In this document: piece after piece, positions 1 through 14,000 of the stretch
Layout: each line of letters begins with the position of its first letter
How positions within the stretch are numbered: the stretch's first letter is position 1
Assembly: GCF_041146395.1 (NCBI RefSeq)
Contig: NC_090989.1
Location: 218,210,843 to 218,274,842 of the forward strand
Direction: 5' to 3'
DNA: 64,000 nucleotides
Source: Eulemur rufifrons
Lineage: Eukaryota; Chordata; Mammalia; Primates; Lemuridae
Translations under genes and position numbers: made by a program
Notes under the pieces: generated by a model
Told to the model about the DNA's origin: nothing
The model's database searches: none
What the model saw: only the letters and a program-made list of their open reading frames with translations

Positions 1-40
1 ATATTTGGAATGCAGCTTCCAGTTGCTCTACATTCTAGAC

Positions 41-127
41 CTCTCTCTCCCTCCTTCCTTTTCCTTCCTCCTCCCCTTCCCCACCTCCTCTTTTCTGCTC
101 TCTCCCTCCCCTCTCCACCTACCCCCT
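41..127 (+). repeat. Pyrimidine-rich low-complexity tract
   Basis: An almost pure C/T stretch built of CTCC, TTCC and CCCT words. It probably arose by microsatellite-like slippage and could form a triplex. The open frame through it is low-complexity and not a gene. Confidence 0.7.
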
Positions 128-149
128 GCAAACATGCTTCTTCCGTTAG

Positions 150-455
150 ATGTTGTGACAAACATCTAAGCATTCTTCAGGGCTCAGTTCAAATGACACT
201 TTTCCCTTATTTCTCCATTTTCTCCTGTAGCTATTCCCAAATAGATTAATCACTCCTTTACAGTTCCTAGAGTTCTCACTTCAAATATTTCTTTCAAAAT
301 GTGTCACTGCCTTTGTTTGCTGGTCTACCTGGTTTGCTACACTATGGAAACCTCAAAGACAGAGACGACAGTAACCATCTTTTTATCCTCAGGACCTGGT
401 ATTATGCTTAGCATATAGTAAGCACTCAATTAATGTTTGTTGAGTGGAAAAAGGA
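150..455 (+). repeat. L2 LINE 3' end
   Basis: The stretch ends in the L2 tail pattern: a short-interval phrase like GCATATAGTAAGCACTCAAT then TTAATGTTTGTTGAGTG. Upstream, CTCAGTTCAAATGACAC matches the L2 region that usually reads CTCAGCTCAAATGTCAC. Confidence 0.65.
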
Positions 456-700
456 AATAGACATGATTCTGGGACCTGAGGGCTGAGCTCAGATCTCCTC
501 TCTACTTTACCTCTCAGATTCTTCTTGCCAAAAGATCAAGTGTATAAGATGCTTGATTGCAATGCCTTACCTTTGGAAATTGTTATCCCTAATCTTTAGG
601 GGCAAGCAGAAAAGTAGCTGATACAATCTACGTGGAAAACTAATGTGGAAAAAAACTACGGTTGTTTTGAGCAAATGTCTAGGCTCTTTCTTTGAAGAAA

Positions 701-990
701 TTTTTTTTTAAGACAGAGTCTAGCTCTATCACTCAGGCTAGAGTGCCGTGGCGTCATCATAGCTCATGGCAACTTCAAACTCTTGGGCTCAAGTGATCCT
801 CCTGCCTCAGCCTCCAGAGTAGCTGGGACTACAGGTGTGCTCACCATGCCTGCCTAATTTTTCTATTTTCTGTAGAGACGGGGATCTTACTGTTGCTCAG
901 GCTGGTCTCAAACTCCTAGGTTCAAGTGATCCTCCTGCCTTGGCCTCCCAAAGTGCTAGGATTACAGGTGTGAGCCACCACACCCAGCCT
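701..990 (-). repeat. Alu SINE, minus strand
   Basis: Starts with a T-run (the A tail in reverse), then GACAGAGTCTAGCTCTATCA, both Alu arms, and ends CACACCCAGCC, the reverse of the Alu head. Considerably diverged. Confidence 0.93.
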
Positions 991-1714
991 GAAGAGTCTA
1001 TTTTTAAAGAATATTTTCCTGTATAGACTGTTGAGGGCAATTGGGCAGGCTTTTGTTCTCACCCAGGTACAGGGGAATGTGTGAGTGAGGAAGTCGGATG
1101 GAACTGTCCAAATGACATCTGGGACTCCTCTGGAATGTGAATTAGAAAGAGTAATCGGACTGCTGCTTTGAACCTGTTTGGATAAGAGATTTAAATTCTG
1201 TGAAGAAATAGATGTATATTTCCCAAAGAATGGAGCCATTAAACCATCTGAGAGTTGAGGTCTCCATAAGTTCAGATAAAATTGCTTTCAGAAATTTAAA
1301 TCCTAACTTCAAGAAGGAATGGTGTTTTGGAAAGGAGACTTTAGAGAGAGAAAACTTATAGCCCCCTTCCGCCATTAACCTGAATTATTTTTGATAAAAA
1401 AGTCAATAAAGATGAAGATTTTCTTGTAGTTGGGTGACGTAGAATTAAGATGAGTGCCAAGGGATTATTTTAATAGCAAACATTTTTATGATTTTCTTCT
1501 TCAAGACTAGAAACATTTTAGGGCTCAATGTGCAGGACACACAAAAAAATCAAGTTTCTGTGCATGTCACGCTTTAGCTTGTCTAGTATGTGCACAGAGA
1601 GTTTTGAGGAGTAATGAGCAGGAATTCCCTGGCCAATGATGTGGATGTGTAGTTTGAGGAGAGGAAGTTTCCACCGCCTGAGGGGCGTGAGAGTTACTAT
1701 TAAGATTTATTTTG

Positions 1715-2075
<361 letters not shown>

Positions 2076-2850
2076 AAGATTTATTTTGGTAAAGTCTTTC
2101 CTTGACTCTGCTTTCCCCATTCACCTACCCCCAAACCTCAGTCAGCCCCATCCCACTTAAAATGATGTTTTTTCTTTCCAAAGGGGGAAAATCCAAATGG
2201 AATTAAATCCAAGCATGTTTGGGGACTGCGGCACTTGAGGCTTGTAAAATGTGGTGAGGGTGGACAGTACAGAGGAGGAAGTTGTTACCAAAGTCTCCGT
2301 GAGACCAGATCACAGCTCCGGTGAAGCTTGCCTGCCGTCTGGCAAATCCCTTCTGCTACTACCTGGACTTGTAAAGGGATTGTTAACTCCTCCTGGTTAA
2401 ATATTTTTACCTGGCTGAGAGAAGCTCTTGCAAATGCTTTGGTTTGTGTTTGAGTACGCAGGGGGACTTTTGATCCCTGGGAAAAGTGCGTGGAAAGGTG
2501 AGGGAAGTTTGCGATTGGCTGGCTACGTTCCAGTCTCAGAATCCCCTCTTAATCCAATGACTTCTCAACTGCCTCTTAGCAGCTTTCTTCAAATGACTTT
2601 GCCCCTTCCCTCTGCCCTGTTATTTTCTGATACTGCTTTGATTTCTGTCCTTTGCATCAGGAACAAGCTATGTGATTTGTAGATTGTCACACCAAAAGTG
2701 CATTATGTTCAAGGAATACTTATATTTTCTTGAAATCAATTTGCAGTGTCATCATCTCATCGAATGGGTGGGAAATTACAAAATATCACTGGAATGCACA
2801 CTATGCAAGAGGAGGAACCTTACCTGTTTGTTCATTATTTTCTCTCTATT

Positions 2851-3917
2851 TGTTATAGGTTGAATTGTATCCCTCAAAAAAGATACGTTGGGGTCTTGGT
2901 CCCAGTACCTCAGAGTGTGACTGTGGGGACCAGGGCCCTCGGCCTCCTAAAGGGTCCCTGAGAAATCACTGACACGAGGCAGATTGATTCATAGGAGAAA
3001 AGGCATACGTATTTATTTAACAGGAGCCTTCGGAATGAAGACTCAAAGATACAGGGGAAATTGTTTATTTTTATGCTTAGGTTCACCAAAACATGGACAG
3101 ACGTGTAGAAATATTATTGGACAAAAAGGGTGTGATCTAAGGCTAGCAGACTGAGTAGGGAAACTCAGCAAGGCCTGCCTAGATTCTTCTCGGCCTTTCT
3201 GACTGTGCTTTCCTTCCTTCTGGGTGTGGGGCAGGATCCTCCCTAGAATGGGGGTCTCATGACCTATAGTTAAACAAGATAGGTCAGATAATTTCTTTAT
3301 GGTCAGTTTTTTTTTTTTTTTCCACAGAATAATTTTAGGTTTTATGGCTGGCTTTCAGAAAAGGGTTCTGGTTTCTATGACCTGCCTGGGGGAAGAGGGA
3401 TTCTGGTTTCTATGGCTGGTTTCAGGGGAGAATGAGACTGAGAGACAGAAGGACAGGAGGTCAGAGAAAAACTTTGGCTTCTGAGGACTTCATTTTGGGG
3501 TGCTGTTTTCTGAGCTCCAGTATGACCTTACATGGAGATAAGGTCTTTCCAGAGGTGATCACGTTAAAATGAGGCCATTAGGGTGGGCCCTAATCTAATA
3601 TGACTGGTGTTCTCATAAAAAGAGGAAATCTGAACACAGGCATGCATACAGCGAGAAAGAACACCATGTAAAGATAAAAGCAGAGATTGGGATAATATTT
3701 CTACAAGCCAAGGAATGCTAAAGATTATCAGCAAACTACCAAAAGCTAGGGGACAGGCATGGAGCAGATTCTTTCTTACAGCCCTCAGAAGGAACCAATC
3801 CTGCTAACACCTTAATCTTGGATTCTAGCCTCCTGAAACGTGTGGCAATATACATTTCTGTTGTTTGAGCTGCCTGCTGGAGGTGCTTTGTTATAGCAGC
3901 CCTAGCAAACTAATACA
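2851..3917 (+). repeat. MLT1-type MaLR LTR, interrupted by a younger LTR
   Basis: The left part (TGTTATAGGTTGAATTGTAT, CCCAGTACCTCAGAGTGTGA) and the right part (AGGCCATTAGGGTGGGCCCT, ATGACTGGTGTTCTCATAAA, CAGCCCTAGCAAACTAATAC) are two halves of one MLT1 LTR consensus, split at 2922-3519. It is a solo LTR of an ancient endogenous retrovirus-like element with no coding capacity. Confidence 0.8.
2922..3519 (-). repeat. Solo LTR (class I ERV-like) nested in the MLT1 LTR
   Basis: A 598-bp unit with TG/CA ends (TGTGGGGACC and GAGCTCCA) sits inside the MLT1. It is flanked by GTGTGAC (2915-2921) and GTATGAC (3520-3526), which look like a diverged target duplication. Read on the minus strand it has an AATAAA-type signal and a TATA-like A/T stretch in LTR order. 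No internal viral genes are present, so it is a recombined solo LTR. The family name is unknown to me; a strepsirrhine-specific family is possible. Confidence 0.65.
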
Positions 3918-4409
3918 CTAATGATGGGCACATGGTCTAGTCAGTGCTCAATGACTAGGAGCACCTGTATGAATTAATAAACTGATGTTCCCTTCACAGA
4001 GAGGCCTCTGTGGTACCTAGAAATTGGGATTAAGTGCCTGTGTTCTAGAGTCTTCACAATATCTGCATATTTCTTCATGATTCAAACCCTGAAGATAGAA
4101 AATTCTCCTCTTTGTTGCCTTGTGTGAGACACAGTAATCTTTGCTGGCACAGAGGCCTCAGGAGCCTGGGAGCCAGCTTTCTACTTTGTAAACATTCTTG
4201 AAGTGAGGAATTACAAAGAGCCTTAGGCATGAGTTTGAACCCAGAGGAGGGAAAGTAGAGAAGGAAAAACACATGAATATCTTAAAAAAAATTTCCTTCC
4301 AAGATGGACAGATATTGCTCTATTCTTCCTACATAAGGTTTGGGATCAGGTATTTTCCCATGGGAGGGGTGGTCAATATGTACAAATCAATTGTATTAAG
4401 CATGTCTTT

Positions 4410-5005
4410 TAATCCTGATGCTTTAACATCATGTAAATAATTAGCCTAGCTGACCCTGGAAAGACTGCCCTTCCCAGGGCTGGCCAATTCCTAGAGGTAG
4501 TAAATGACTTGCCAGTGAGCCCGCTGTTCGAATACAAATCAGCTAGTCCAGAGCCCATGCCCAGCCACCTCCTTTGGTTGGAGGCTCCCACTTGGGGTGC
4601 CACTGTCCCCCTGGCCTTATCACCTAAGGGCCAGGTACTAGACAACTAGAGAAAGCCCCTACATCTCAGTGTCACCTGAAATTATTCAAACCAACCAATT
4701 CTAGGTCTGCTTACCCTGCCTCACCTGTTCCTTTTCTTGGAAACCACAATAAAGGCTAGGCAGCTAAAGAACTTTCAACAACAAAAGAAGCCACAACAAA
4801 AGCCCTTATCCACATTTCTCCTCAATCCCTCTGCCCTCTGTTTGCACTTCCCTGTGTGGCCCTGGGTGGTGTTGCATGCGTGTCACCTCCTCTGGGGAAC
4901 TGTGAGTAACAAACTGTCTTTTCAATGGTGGTTGTCTCCTGATCTCGTGACCTCGCTATACCTGAATAATAATAAAACCTACATTTTAAAACATAAGTGC
5001 CCTCA
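4410..5005 (+). repeat. Probable ERV-derived solo LTR
   Basis: The order of motifs resembles a class I LTR: a CCTGCC/CCTTTTC-rich promoter part, GGAAACCACAATAAAGGCTA like a TATA/start region, then a C/T-rich segment, and AATAATAATAAAACC near the end. I cannot find clean ends or a target duplication, and no coding sequence is attached. Confidence 0.45.
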
Positions 5006-5569
5006 AAAAGCCTTGTTCTAAATGCATGTGTGACTGACATCATTGACATCAGGGGGATCCCTGATTGGTCCCTGTGCCACTGATTTGTGTTCCTGGTTGT
5101 TCTGATGACATTCTTCAAATGAACAAAATTTGTTTTTATGAGCAGGTGTAATTGTGAGAAATATTTTGGATAAGTGAGAATTGTTATCGTGCAAAAGATA
5201 AGATGAGGAGTAAGAACTGAAAGATGTGTTGATTTTATTGAAGGCCTTGATATGACAAAGATAGGACTGGACGTGCATTTGCTATGCTTAGTCTCAATGA
5301 GCAGAACTAGCTTTAAATGGAAGAATATAATATGAAAAGAAAGATTTTATTTCACTATTAAGAAATTAATTAAACAATTACATTGTTAAAAACAAACAAA
5401 CCCTGAATGGGCTATGATGGGTGATAATGAGTTCAAGAGTAGAGCTAAATAGAGAATAGGTGATAATCTGTAGGGACATCTTATAATTTTGTTTCTAGCA
5501 ACTGTAGCAGTTATAAAAAAGTTTGTCTTTTATAATTATTTATATTATATCTTTGTTCTCTTGTGTACC

Positions 5570-5720
5570 CACCTTTCTTGGACCTAGACCATAGATTCCA
5601 TAAGGGCAGAATCTGTACCTGTCATATTTCACCATCATAATTTTGGTGAACAGTGCCTGGTGTGCAGTGGTGGAGCAATAAATATTTGTTGAATAAATAA
5701 GTTGAATAAATGTTTGTTGA
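5570..5720 (+). repeat. L2 LINE 3' end
   Basis: CATAGATTCCATAAGGGCAG, then CAGTGCCTGGTGTGCAGTGG and GCAATAAATATTTGTTGAAT follow the L2 terminal consensus. An extra GAATAAATGTTTGTTGAAG repeats the tail at the end. Confidence 0.75.
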
Positions 5721-8700
5721 AGTCTCTGGTGGGAAATGAAATGAGAGACTTGCCTGAATTTTTTTCGTATTTGTGTCAGGGCTGCTACATGTTCTTCAAA
5801 CCCTGTTTCCTTTTCTCTGTGGGCACACAGCTAGATGACATTTCTCAGCCACCTCTACCGCTATGCGATGCCATGGATCAATTCTGAATGGTGAACTGTA
5901 GGTAGGCCTAGCACGTGCAAACCGGAGTGCTGGGTAATCATGTCTGCTCTTTCTTTCTTCATTTTCTATCCACGTGCAAAGTATTCAGTGACTAAGTAGA
6001 CATCCAGGATGACATTTGACCCACTGTTTGCTACAACAGGAATATATGGTCACAGCTATGATGGTTTCCATCTCTTAAAAAGTAGGACTTCTCTAAAATT
6101 TCTTACCTGTGTAGTAATATAGTTCAAGAAATAATGACTTCTCCAGAATATCTCCTTTTGGACTGAGATTTTTTGATATGATCAAACCAGACTGGAAGAT
6201 TTGAAAAGGACATCCCCAAACCAGGCTTTTATGCTAAATTTGTTATACAAATTAAGCTCCCTGATCTGTTTCTTGTTTCCTGCCCAACTAGCTTGTCTAT
6301 GAAAATTTGAGAAGATACATCTAATAAATAATACCCTTTAATAGCCACTCAGCCTCCTCTGTTAATTACTTTTGGTTAAATCTTTGGAGAAAGGAAGGGA
6401 AAAAATATTCTTTTAGTGTCCATTGCCAATGGGCTTGCCATTTTCCTTCTCATTGTTTGTGGTAAAAAGCATGCCCCTGTCTGGTGCCTCTGCTGGAGGA
6501 TGATTTGGTCAAGGGCAGAACCAGTGAAATGACAGCACATAGATAGTTGGGTAGCTAAAATTATAAAAGGAGAATGGATTCCAATACATATTGTTGACAC
6601 ATTTATTGAATGCCATGCCCTATCCCTGGAACTTGGGTGGTTTAAAGGTCTGTGAGACATAGCCATCAGGAATTTCACAGTCTCCTGGCATAACATTTAT
6701 TCAACCAGTTGAGCTTAGCAAATTCAAATTCAGAAAACAATGAGAGAAAACTTTCATAGCATGGTGACTTTGTAATCTGAGACACTGCACTGTCAAGGTG
6801 GTATTAGAGGGTTTGCTTCACTTCTGTCTCTTCTCTAATTTGGTCAAGGAGCTGCTGCCCCTCTGATACCTGACATGCCTCACGCACACTCCCCTGGTAT
6901 GATGATGGAAATTTGTCGCCAGTTCTTGTCCTTAAATAAAGAAGAGGAGCTATGAACAGAACAAAACTTTGTGTACAAAAAGGGCTTAATTCATAATTTT
7001 GACAATGCTATTAAAAGTTAAGAATTGTCACGCTATATGGTTCAAGCTGAATTTAGAAATGGTAAGTTTTATTTTGTATTTTGATGTTGCCTAGATATAA
7101 GTTTCTGAAAAAACTTCAGGTTACTGTAAAGAGTTCTGTGACCAATCATTAGTGACAATTGACATGAGCCTGGGATAGATCGAGACAGTATGTTTGTCAT
7201 CTCCTATTAGGCCCGCAAAGACCTCATTAACAACCAAGGGCATAAGTGATACTCTCACAGAAGCATCAGTACAGTTCTCTATTTCTGTTTCCTCTGATCA
7301 GGGCCACATGGGATATAGATGTCTTGAATAAAGATGTGCCATGAAACATACTGCAAGTGTTTTCATTGGTTCTGAAGGACAGGGAAAGTTGGAAGAAATT
7401 TTAGAGAAGGCTGTCTAAGGCTCATTCTGTCGTTTGTGTCAATGCCTTCACTTTTAAAAGCTGTTAAATCTTGCTTCAAAATACTGCTTTTGGAGCATTT
7501 TACAACCCCACTCTGCAGCAACTTCCAAGCACCTGAAAAATCGCTGGCCTTTCTTAGAGCTGTCTTTTTCAACATCACTGTGAGTCTGTGATTACCCTCA
7601 ATTGCTTCCTACTTCAGCTCCAAATAAGATTCAGAGCATTCATATGTTGGTGGGCACTGATTTTGGTAGTGGAACAGCTTGGTGATGCTTTGTTAAAAAA
7701 AAAAAAAACAATCAGATTTAGAGACTTAATCATTAATTATTATCTGAAAGCTTTCATCAGATGTAGGGATTGTCACATCCATTTCAAATCTGCTGCAACT
7801 TATTTCAACAAAGTGTTTGCAGGGGAGTTGCTTATAGCTCTGCTAGCTGGGGCTTCCTCTTCTGAAAGTGCTCAGAAAAGGAGAGCTGTTATCTTTGAGA
7901 GATGTCACTCTCATTTTAATTGCAACTTGGTAAGCTATTGGGCTAGAATGAAGCCTGGGGCTTTTCTCAATGAACATTTCTAACTCAGGCCAGGTCCACA
8001 CAAGAATTTCCAGAAAAAAAATTACCTATTATTTACTGGAAAAAGGACAAGTCTGAAGATAACCCATCGGACAATGTTTTCAAAGCTAAATCTATCTAAC
8101 TTTTCCGCCCTTTCCTTGTTCCCTGGGGAGAAAGAAAACCATCAGGCAAGACTTTTTTTTTCTTTTTCTTGTTTTAATTTTGTTCAGCATTAAAGGAGGG
8201 AACTTCATAAACATTGATTGTCATTTACAGAAAACATTCAGAAATCATGTGTGCATTATCTGGGAATGCTAACAGTATTCAACTAATAATTTACAGGACA
8301 TAAAATAAGGACAAAAATCTATTACATTCTAAAGTAATATAAAACTCTTTTTTAATTGTTAGGGAGTGCTGTTGTATTCTACTATATTTATAATTTAAAA
8401 AAACTCAATGCTTACTTCCTAAATGACTCAGGCTGCTGTTTTACTCACATACACAGAAATTAGGTCTTACATATTAAACAAGGAGAGAGAGATCAGAAAA
8501 TTGTAGATTTTAAAACTATATATGTCACTGGGTTTATTTGTAGTTTGCCTTTTGCCTCTATAAGACGATAAGAATACATGGTAATAATGTAATTAAAGCC
8601 CAGAAAAATCAATGGTGACTATAAGAGGCGTTATTCTTTTAAAAAAGTAGAATTATGCTTTTTAGAGTGAATACTTTTATGTTACAGACTTGTGGCAATG

Positions 8701-10762
8701 CAACGTCTGTGCGTTGCCAACAGTGGTGTACATGCTCATGAGATGCAAACTGTACCCCTCCCCTGCTGCTGCGCCAGGTGCAGTAGTGGTTGGTGGGGAC
8801 AGCCAAGCCCCAGACAGCCCAAGCTTTCAACCTGGACGACTTAGAGTCGCTCTGCACTTTGCAAGTGTAGGCTGGAGCTAAGGTAAAAACATTAAATCTC
8901 TGGATGTTGGAAGTATACGAAAATCATTTCTCTCAATCCTAAAAGCAAGGAAGCATTGTCAGGGATTTCAAAAATATTGGAAAGTCTCATTTAAATCTAA
9001 ATATCTTTTTTTTATTATTATAAATCAATCATCATAAAATACTAGCCTTTTAAAGTCATATTTGGGATGCAGGAAAAGCATCAGTTTCATGGACTTGCTC
9101 CTGCCTGTGTTGCTATAGCTCATGACACCTTAGATTTTCTTCCCTCTCAGTCTCTCCCCAACCCTCCCCCAGGTCTTTACAACATTTTATTTGGTGAAGG
9201 TCAGTTATGGCTTCAGCGAATGTGTGGTCTGACCTCAGGTTATTCATAAGAAATAAACGTGTATAAAAATATTTTGTTCATCAGAAAGCGGAGTTTGTTT
9301 TCCTTAAGCTAGTCCATGCAGAAAGGATTTGGACAAAGCCATTTGCCACAAGGAAAGATGACTTAACTCAGGCAATATTTTGACTTTTTTTTTTTTTAAA
9401 CTTTCTTTTTTTCATATTGTCTAGTTTAGATGGAGTTTGCAGGTCTTAGGCCAATCTTCAATCCAAATTCTCTGGAGCAGATTTAATTGACAGCCCTGTC
9501 CCTTTCTCAGTTGTATTACAAAAAGAAGCATACACTTAACACCAATGACCCGTCAAGATGCTTGAACTGTTACACTCAGTTTCCATTTAAAAACTGAGAG
9601 GTATATAACACGCAGAAAGGAAGCAAGTACATATTTGCTCTTTGCTGTTTTTTTTCCCCCTCTAAAAAAATTGTTACAAAGTCTTATGCTTAAACAGAGA
9701 CATAGAAAAATCAGTGTATTCACTGTCTCCAGTTATTTACAGCAAAAATTACAGAGACAGCATACATTGTATTAGACCTTCCACAAGCATATATTAAAAG
9801 TAATTACATTTGAAAAAATATTTTTATTTTTCCTCTACATTTCTACAATACATACTCAGTTTTCTGTGGGTGTAGTTTTTCTTTCTTGTGTGTGTGTGTG
9901 TTAATCAGATGAAGCAGACGGTACTGTGCTTCAATGTGGGATTTGTAGCTTTTCAGACATACCTAATGTGTGTCTACATATGGCTGTGACAGAGGCTGAC
10001 AAATGCTTGCCACCAGCCACAGCCAGAACTGTAGAGTTGAATACAAGGATAGTGCTGCCCAGCCGGGGTGCAGATACCCTGCGCTTCCCTGAACCGAGCT
10101 CATTCAATTCTGGTAACCCTTGTGCTTTATTTTTGGCTGTGAGATCAATCACTGAGCTGCCTTCTCTGATCCACTGGAGGCCATGCAGTCGCGCAGGAGG
10201 CAAAGATGACTATGGCCAATTCGCTTCAGAGGAATTTCAGCAGCTTAGGAAAAAAGTGCACAAACAGACAACCCCCGTCTGCTGCATAGGAATCCGTGGT
10301 CTGCACTTCAGCACAGTGGAGGACTGCATTATCACGACTATAGGATAAATCCTTCACATATGACTAAGGGAAAACAAAAACTCGTTGCAGGGGACTGAAG
10401 TCACACTGTTAATGAAACACGGGAAGACCCCAAGGCATAAAAATTGTGCATTTGACTTTCAGAAAAAAGTGGCAGGAAATCTGGCCCCCTGACTCTATGA
10501 AGGTGGGAGTTTGTGCAAGACAAATTGAAGCGTCTTTTATAAGCCATCATTAAATTGAATTGTTTCCATTTTTTTTTTTAAACTGACCTCTTACTATGTC
10601 CTCTAGTAGTGATAGTCCAAGTATGGAAACCAAATTGAATATCACAAGGGCAGACCTCTACCCCCTTCCCCCAAACACTAATATCATTCTGGTATCATCC
10701 AGGGTTGAATCTGACCAGACCCGTTTCAGCTGAACACGGCCCTAGATGTGATTTTACTTTAA

Positions 10763-11022
10763 ACCAGAAGTTGCAAGCTAGTGGCCTATGAGCCCTCTTC
10801 TGCCCAGGGATTTTGGTCTGTACTAAGATCTGAATCAACTGCCATCATTTACAACTTGAGAGATTTTATACAATTTAGAAGCTCTAGCAACACTCAACTT
10901 CAGCTGAATAGGGAATGTCCCTTTTTAGATGGGACATTTCCCAGCTAGCTTGCCACTGGGCTGTTCAACTTACTTGTATTGAGTCCCTGGCCCTTTTAGG
11001 CTTTGGAATTTTCAACCCCTGC
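10763..11022. repeat. Ancient hAT-type DNA transposon fossil in the 3' UTR
   Basis: The stretch has hAT-Charlie-like wording (GCAAGCTAGTGGCCTATGAG, TTTAGGCTTTGGAATTTTCA) and a terminal TCAACCCCTG like many of these elements. Ends are approximate and similarity is only recalled. Confidence 0.4.
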
Positions 11023-14000
11023 TTTAAGCAGACATCTAACTCTGTTCCTGAGACCCAAAAAGGAATAGAGTGTCAGCTCTTTTTTGAAAGATCCTCATAG
11101 TTTCCCACATCAGGCCTTTACTCTAGTTGCTGCTTATATCAGCAGTTAGAAACAGAATATCAAACAGTACTTTGTTTAATGCAAATGAGGGGCTTTTCCC
11201 TCTTCTTTCTATAGGGGACTTTGAGCAAAGTTTCACTACCAATGCACACTTTAAAGTTATTGTTGTTCTATTGCATGGTGGTTCTATCAGGGGACAGATG
11301 TCCATGGCCTGAATTTAGTGCCAGTTGTACCTCATTGGAAATAAAGGTTTATAAAGAAAAAAGAGCCAGGAAAAAATTATTTCTTCTAATTTCTAATAGA
11401 AATTTTCCTTGCTTCTGTAATAAACAGAAAGAAAGAACATAGAACAACACTGACATTATTTGCATCTTACTGATGTTTTTGGGAAAAAAAGCTGTTAAGT
11501 TTTGGGTTGTCTTTGGGACATAAGAACTGTTTTTGCATTCAAGCCTGGTATACACAGCATCGTAGAGAGAGTGAGCATGAGTTGATCTGTATGGTTTCCT
11601 ACAAACAGTTAGCTTGACTGCTGTAAAGTTACATGTTGAACAAGGCAGCTATGACAGGAAATGTACTGAGGCCTCCCTGACAATCTTGTTAATATGCAGA
11701 GTTCATTGTGATTTCGGGGTCTCTTAGATTCTGCCAAAGATATATAATCACTCAAGAGACGGTTTTATTCTCCGTTTTTACCAACTCAGAGGTCCTTTAG
11801 CCCACAGCCCTGAAGATGTTATTAAAACAAGGGAAATTTAGAAAGGGTATTGTTTGTAGAATGCATCTCCACCCTCAGCTTTCAGTCTTTGGAGATAAAA
11901 GAGCCACAGAAAAAAGGATGCAAAGATGACCCGAGTCCTGGACAGTAGGGGTATATGTGGGATGTCAGACTAGGTTTGGAGTCCCTTTTTCTCCGATTTG
12001 CCCTCCAAAATTTCCCTTTCCTTTACAGATCACAGATATATTGGAGTTTGCATTCACACAGCTTCATCCTCCTTGTCAATTTCACCTAATGACAGTGAGA
12101 TTTCTGTCTTTTCCTTGCTCAGGATTTGTACAGGAAGCTTGGATTTGCTGAGGGATAATACTCCTATGAATGGGGCAGCTGGATTATTTGGCTCTTAGCA
12201 GATTTTAGAAAATGAGGCTAAGTTGTCTTCACTCATGTGCAACTTTTCAGCGAGTCCAAATATAAGGAGATTCAGTTTACAACATGAAGTTACTGCTTCT
12301 CGGTCTGAAAGCCTTGTCAGAGAGGTTATCTCATTGGCATAATTTATCCCATTTATATTTTGTTGTCATTTTCCTGTTTTTTAGTTTTTTCCTCCCTCTT
12401 GATGTACCTTTTTTTTTCTCAAATGAAAACATCCCTGAGTGGATACAGTGCAACATCTGCATCAAGCAGTGATTGTCATTACGAAGCGTGAAGTGAAAAG
12501 TACAGATCATGAATTTTTTTCTTCCGTGCACATTTTATCATGAGTGTGTTGTGAACATTTGTTAGTCCTCATGGGGAAGGGACAAAGTGCTGCGATTGCA
12601 TAAAAAGAAAGTTATTTTCACCAAAATTTCAAAATACCTGGACAGGCATAATAGCTTTAGGACATGTTCAAAGGGCAGCCTTTTAAGGCTTTGCTACCAT
12701 TGCAAACATGACTCGATTCTCTTTTAAGAGGAGATTTGGCAACTGTGGTCCAAACTAGAAATCTCTCAACTCTCAATCTCTTCTCTCAACTGAAGTGGGC
12801 TGAGTATATACTGGTTTCCATTGTTTTGTTCTGGTTCAGTCACCAGCTCTGTTTCCTGTCCCCGAGCTTCAAAAGGTTCATGTCGTCCCAGTGAAATGCT
12901 TGCACTAGTGGAAACGACACAAATTCAAAACCAGTACCTCCCCAGGCAAATGTGGGGAACAATCTTTTTCCTACATCACCCATGGGACAAAGGAGGAAAA
13001 AATTCTCAGCCACTTCATCAATTGAGCCAATTTAAATCCTCTAAGGTAAATTGGAGGAAACAAATGATTCCCTCTGCAACTGAGCAGGAATTACAGGCTG
13101 ACAATGGAAAACACTAGGCCAACAGAACAATGAAAACAAAGTTTGACATAAGTTCAAAGCTCAAAGGGAAACACCAAGTAGACACATTAAGCATCGCCTA
13201 TCGCAAGCCAATCATAAAACATACATTGCATTTGGAAATGGCTTGGTTTAATTGAGTGCCTTCCATTACCCTGTTTTCCTAGCAATCAGTAAAGTAATCT
13301 TTCCATTAGAAGGAAATATGACTCTTGGAATTAATTCTTTATACAAAGAGCTAGCAGGAGTGACATTTACACCAAAAAGAATTGAGTCCCTGTAGCAGCA
13401 TAATAAGCAGTCTACAGCTGTCTTCTTAGAACCAAAGGTAATTTGGTTCAATGTAGTTAAATTAATTGAATATAACAGTAGTTGAGAAAGAGATTCATTA
13501 TTTTAAAGCCTTTTTGTTTTTCCCCATTGGTTTGGAATTCATCAATCATGAGGTGAGAAAAAAATCTCCATTTTCTAAAAGGAAAAGACTAACACTATTG
13601 TTTTGATCATCAGTCAGGAGTTCTGAGGCATCTTGGAGATGGCTCTCAACAATGAGCTTCAGGAGAGCATAAGAGAAGAAAAAAAAAAAAAATCAAAGTT
13701 TCCCTTGATGGAAACTTTACAAAGCAGGTGTGTGTGTGTGCATGTATTTGACAAGGAGAGAAGGACAGGTTTTTATGAACTGGTGGCTGGGCTATACTTA
13801 CAAGAGATCATAATTTTCATTGTCCTACACACTAACTTCTCCCCTAGCTTCCTTCTTCATAAAAAAAAAGTCTTATTTTGGATCAGATAATACCAAAGGC
13901 AAAGGGCTCCAGGATGCAGGCAGAATAAAAGCCTTGGAGTTTATGCTTTTCTCATGATTAATTTTATCAGAGAGCAGGTGGAGATATAATAGCTGGTGGA

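Noticed and set aside
10..249. 79-codon Pro/Leu/Ser-rich frame at the window start
   Set aside because: It is generated by a pyrimidine-rich low-complexity tract next to an L2 fragment.
7588..7983. 131-codon open frame on the plus strand
   Set aside because: It includes a poly-A encoded lysine run and matches nothing recognisable; the DNA looks like non-coding regulatory or UTR sequence.
9926..10348. 140-codon open frame on the plus strand, antisense to the RORB 3' UTR
   Set aside because: It resembles no protein family, lacks a transcript context and lies in a locally GC-rich part of the UTR where chance frames are longer.
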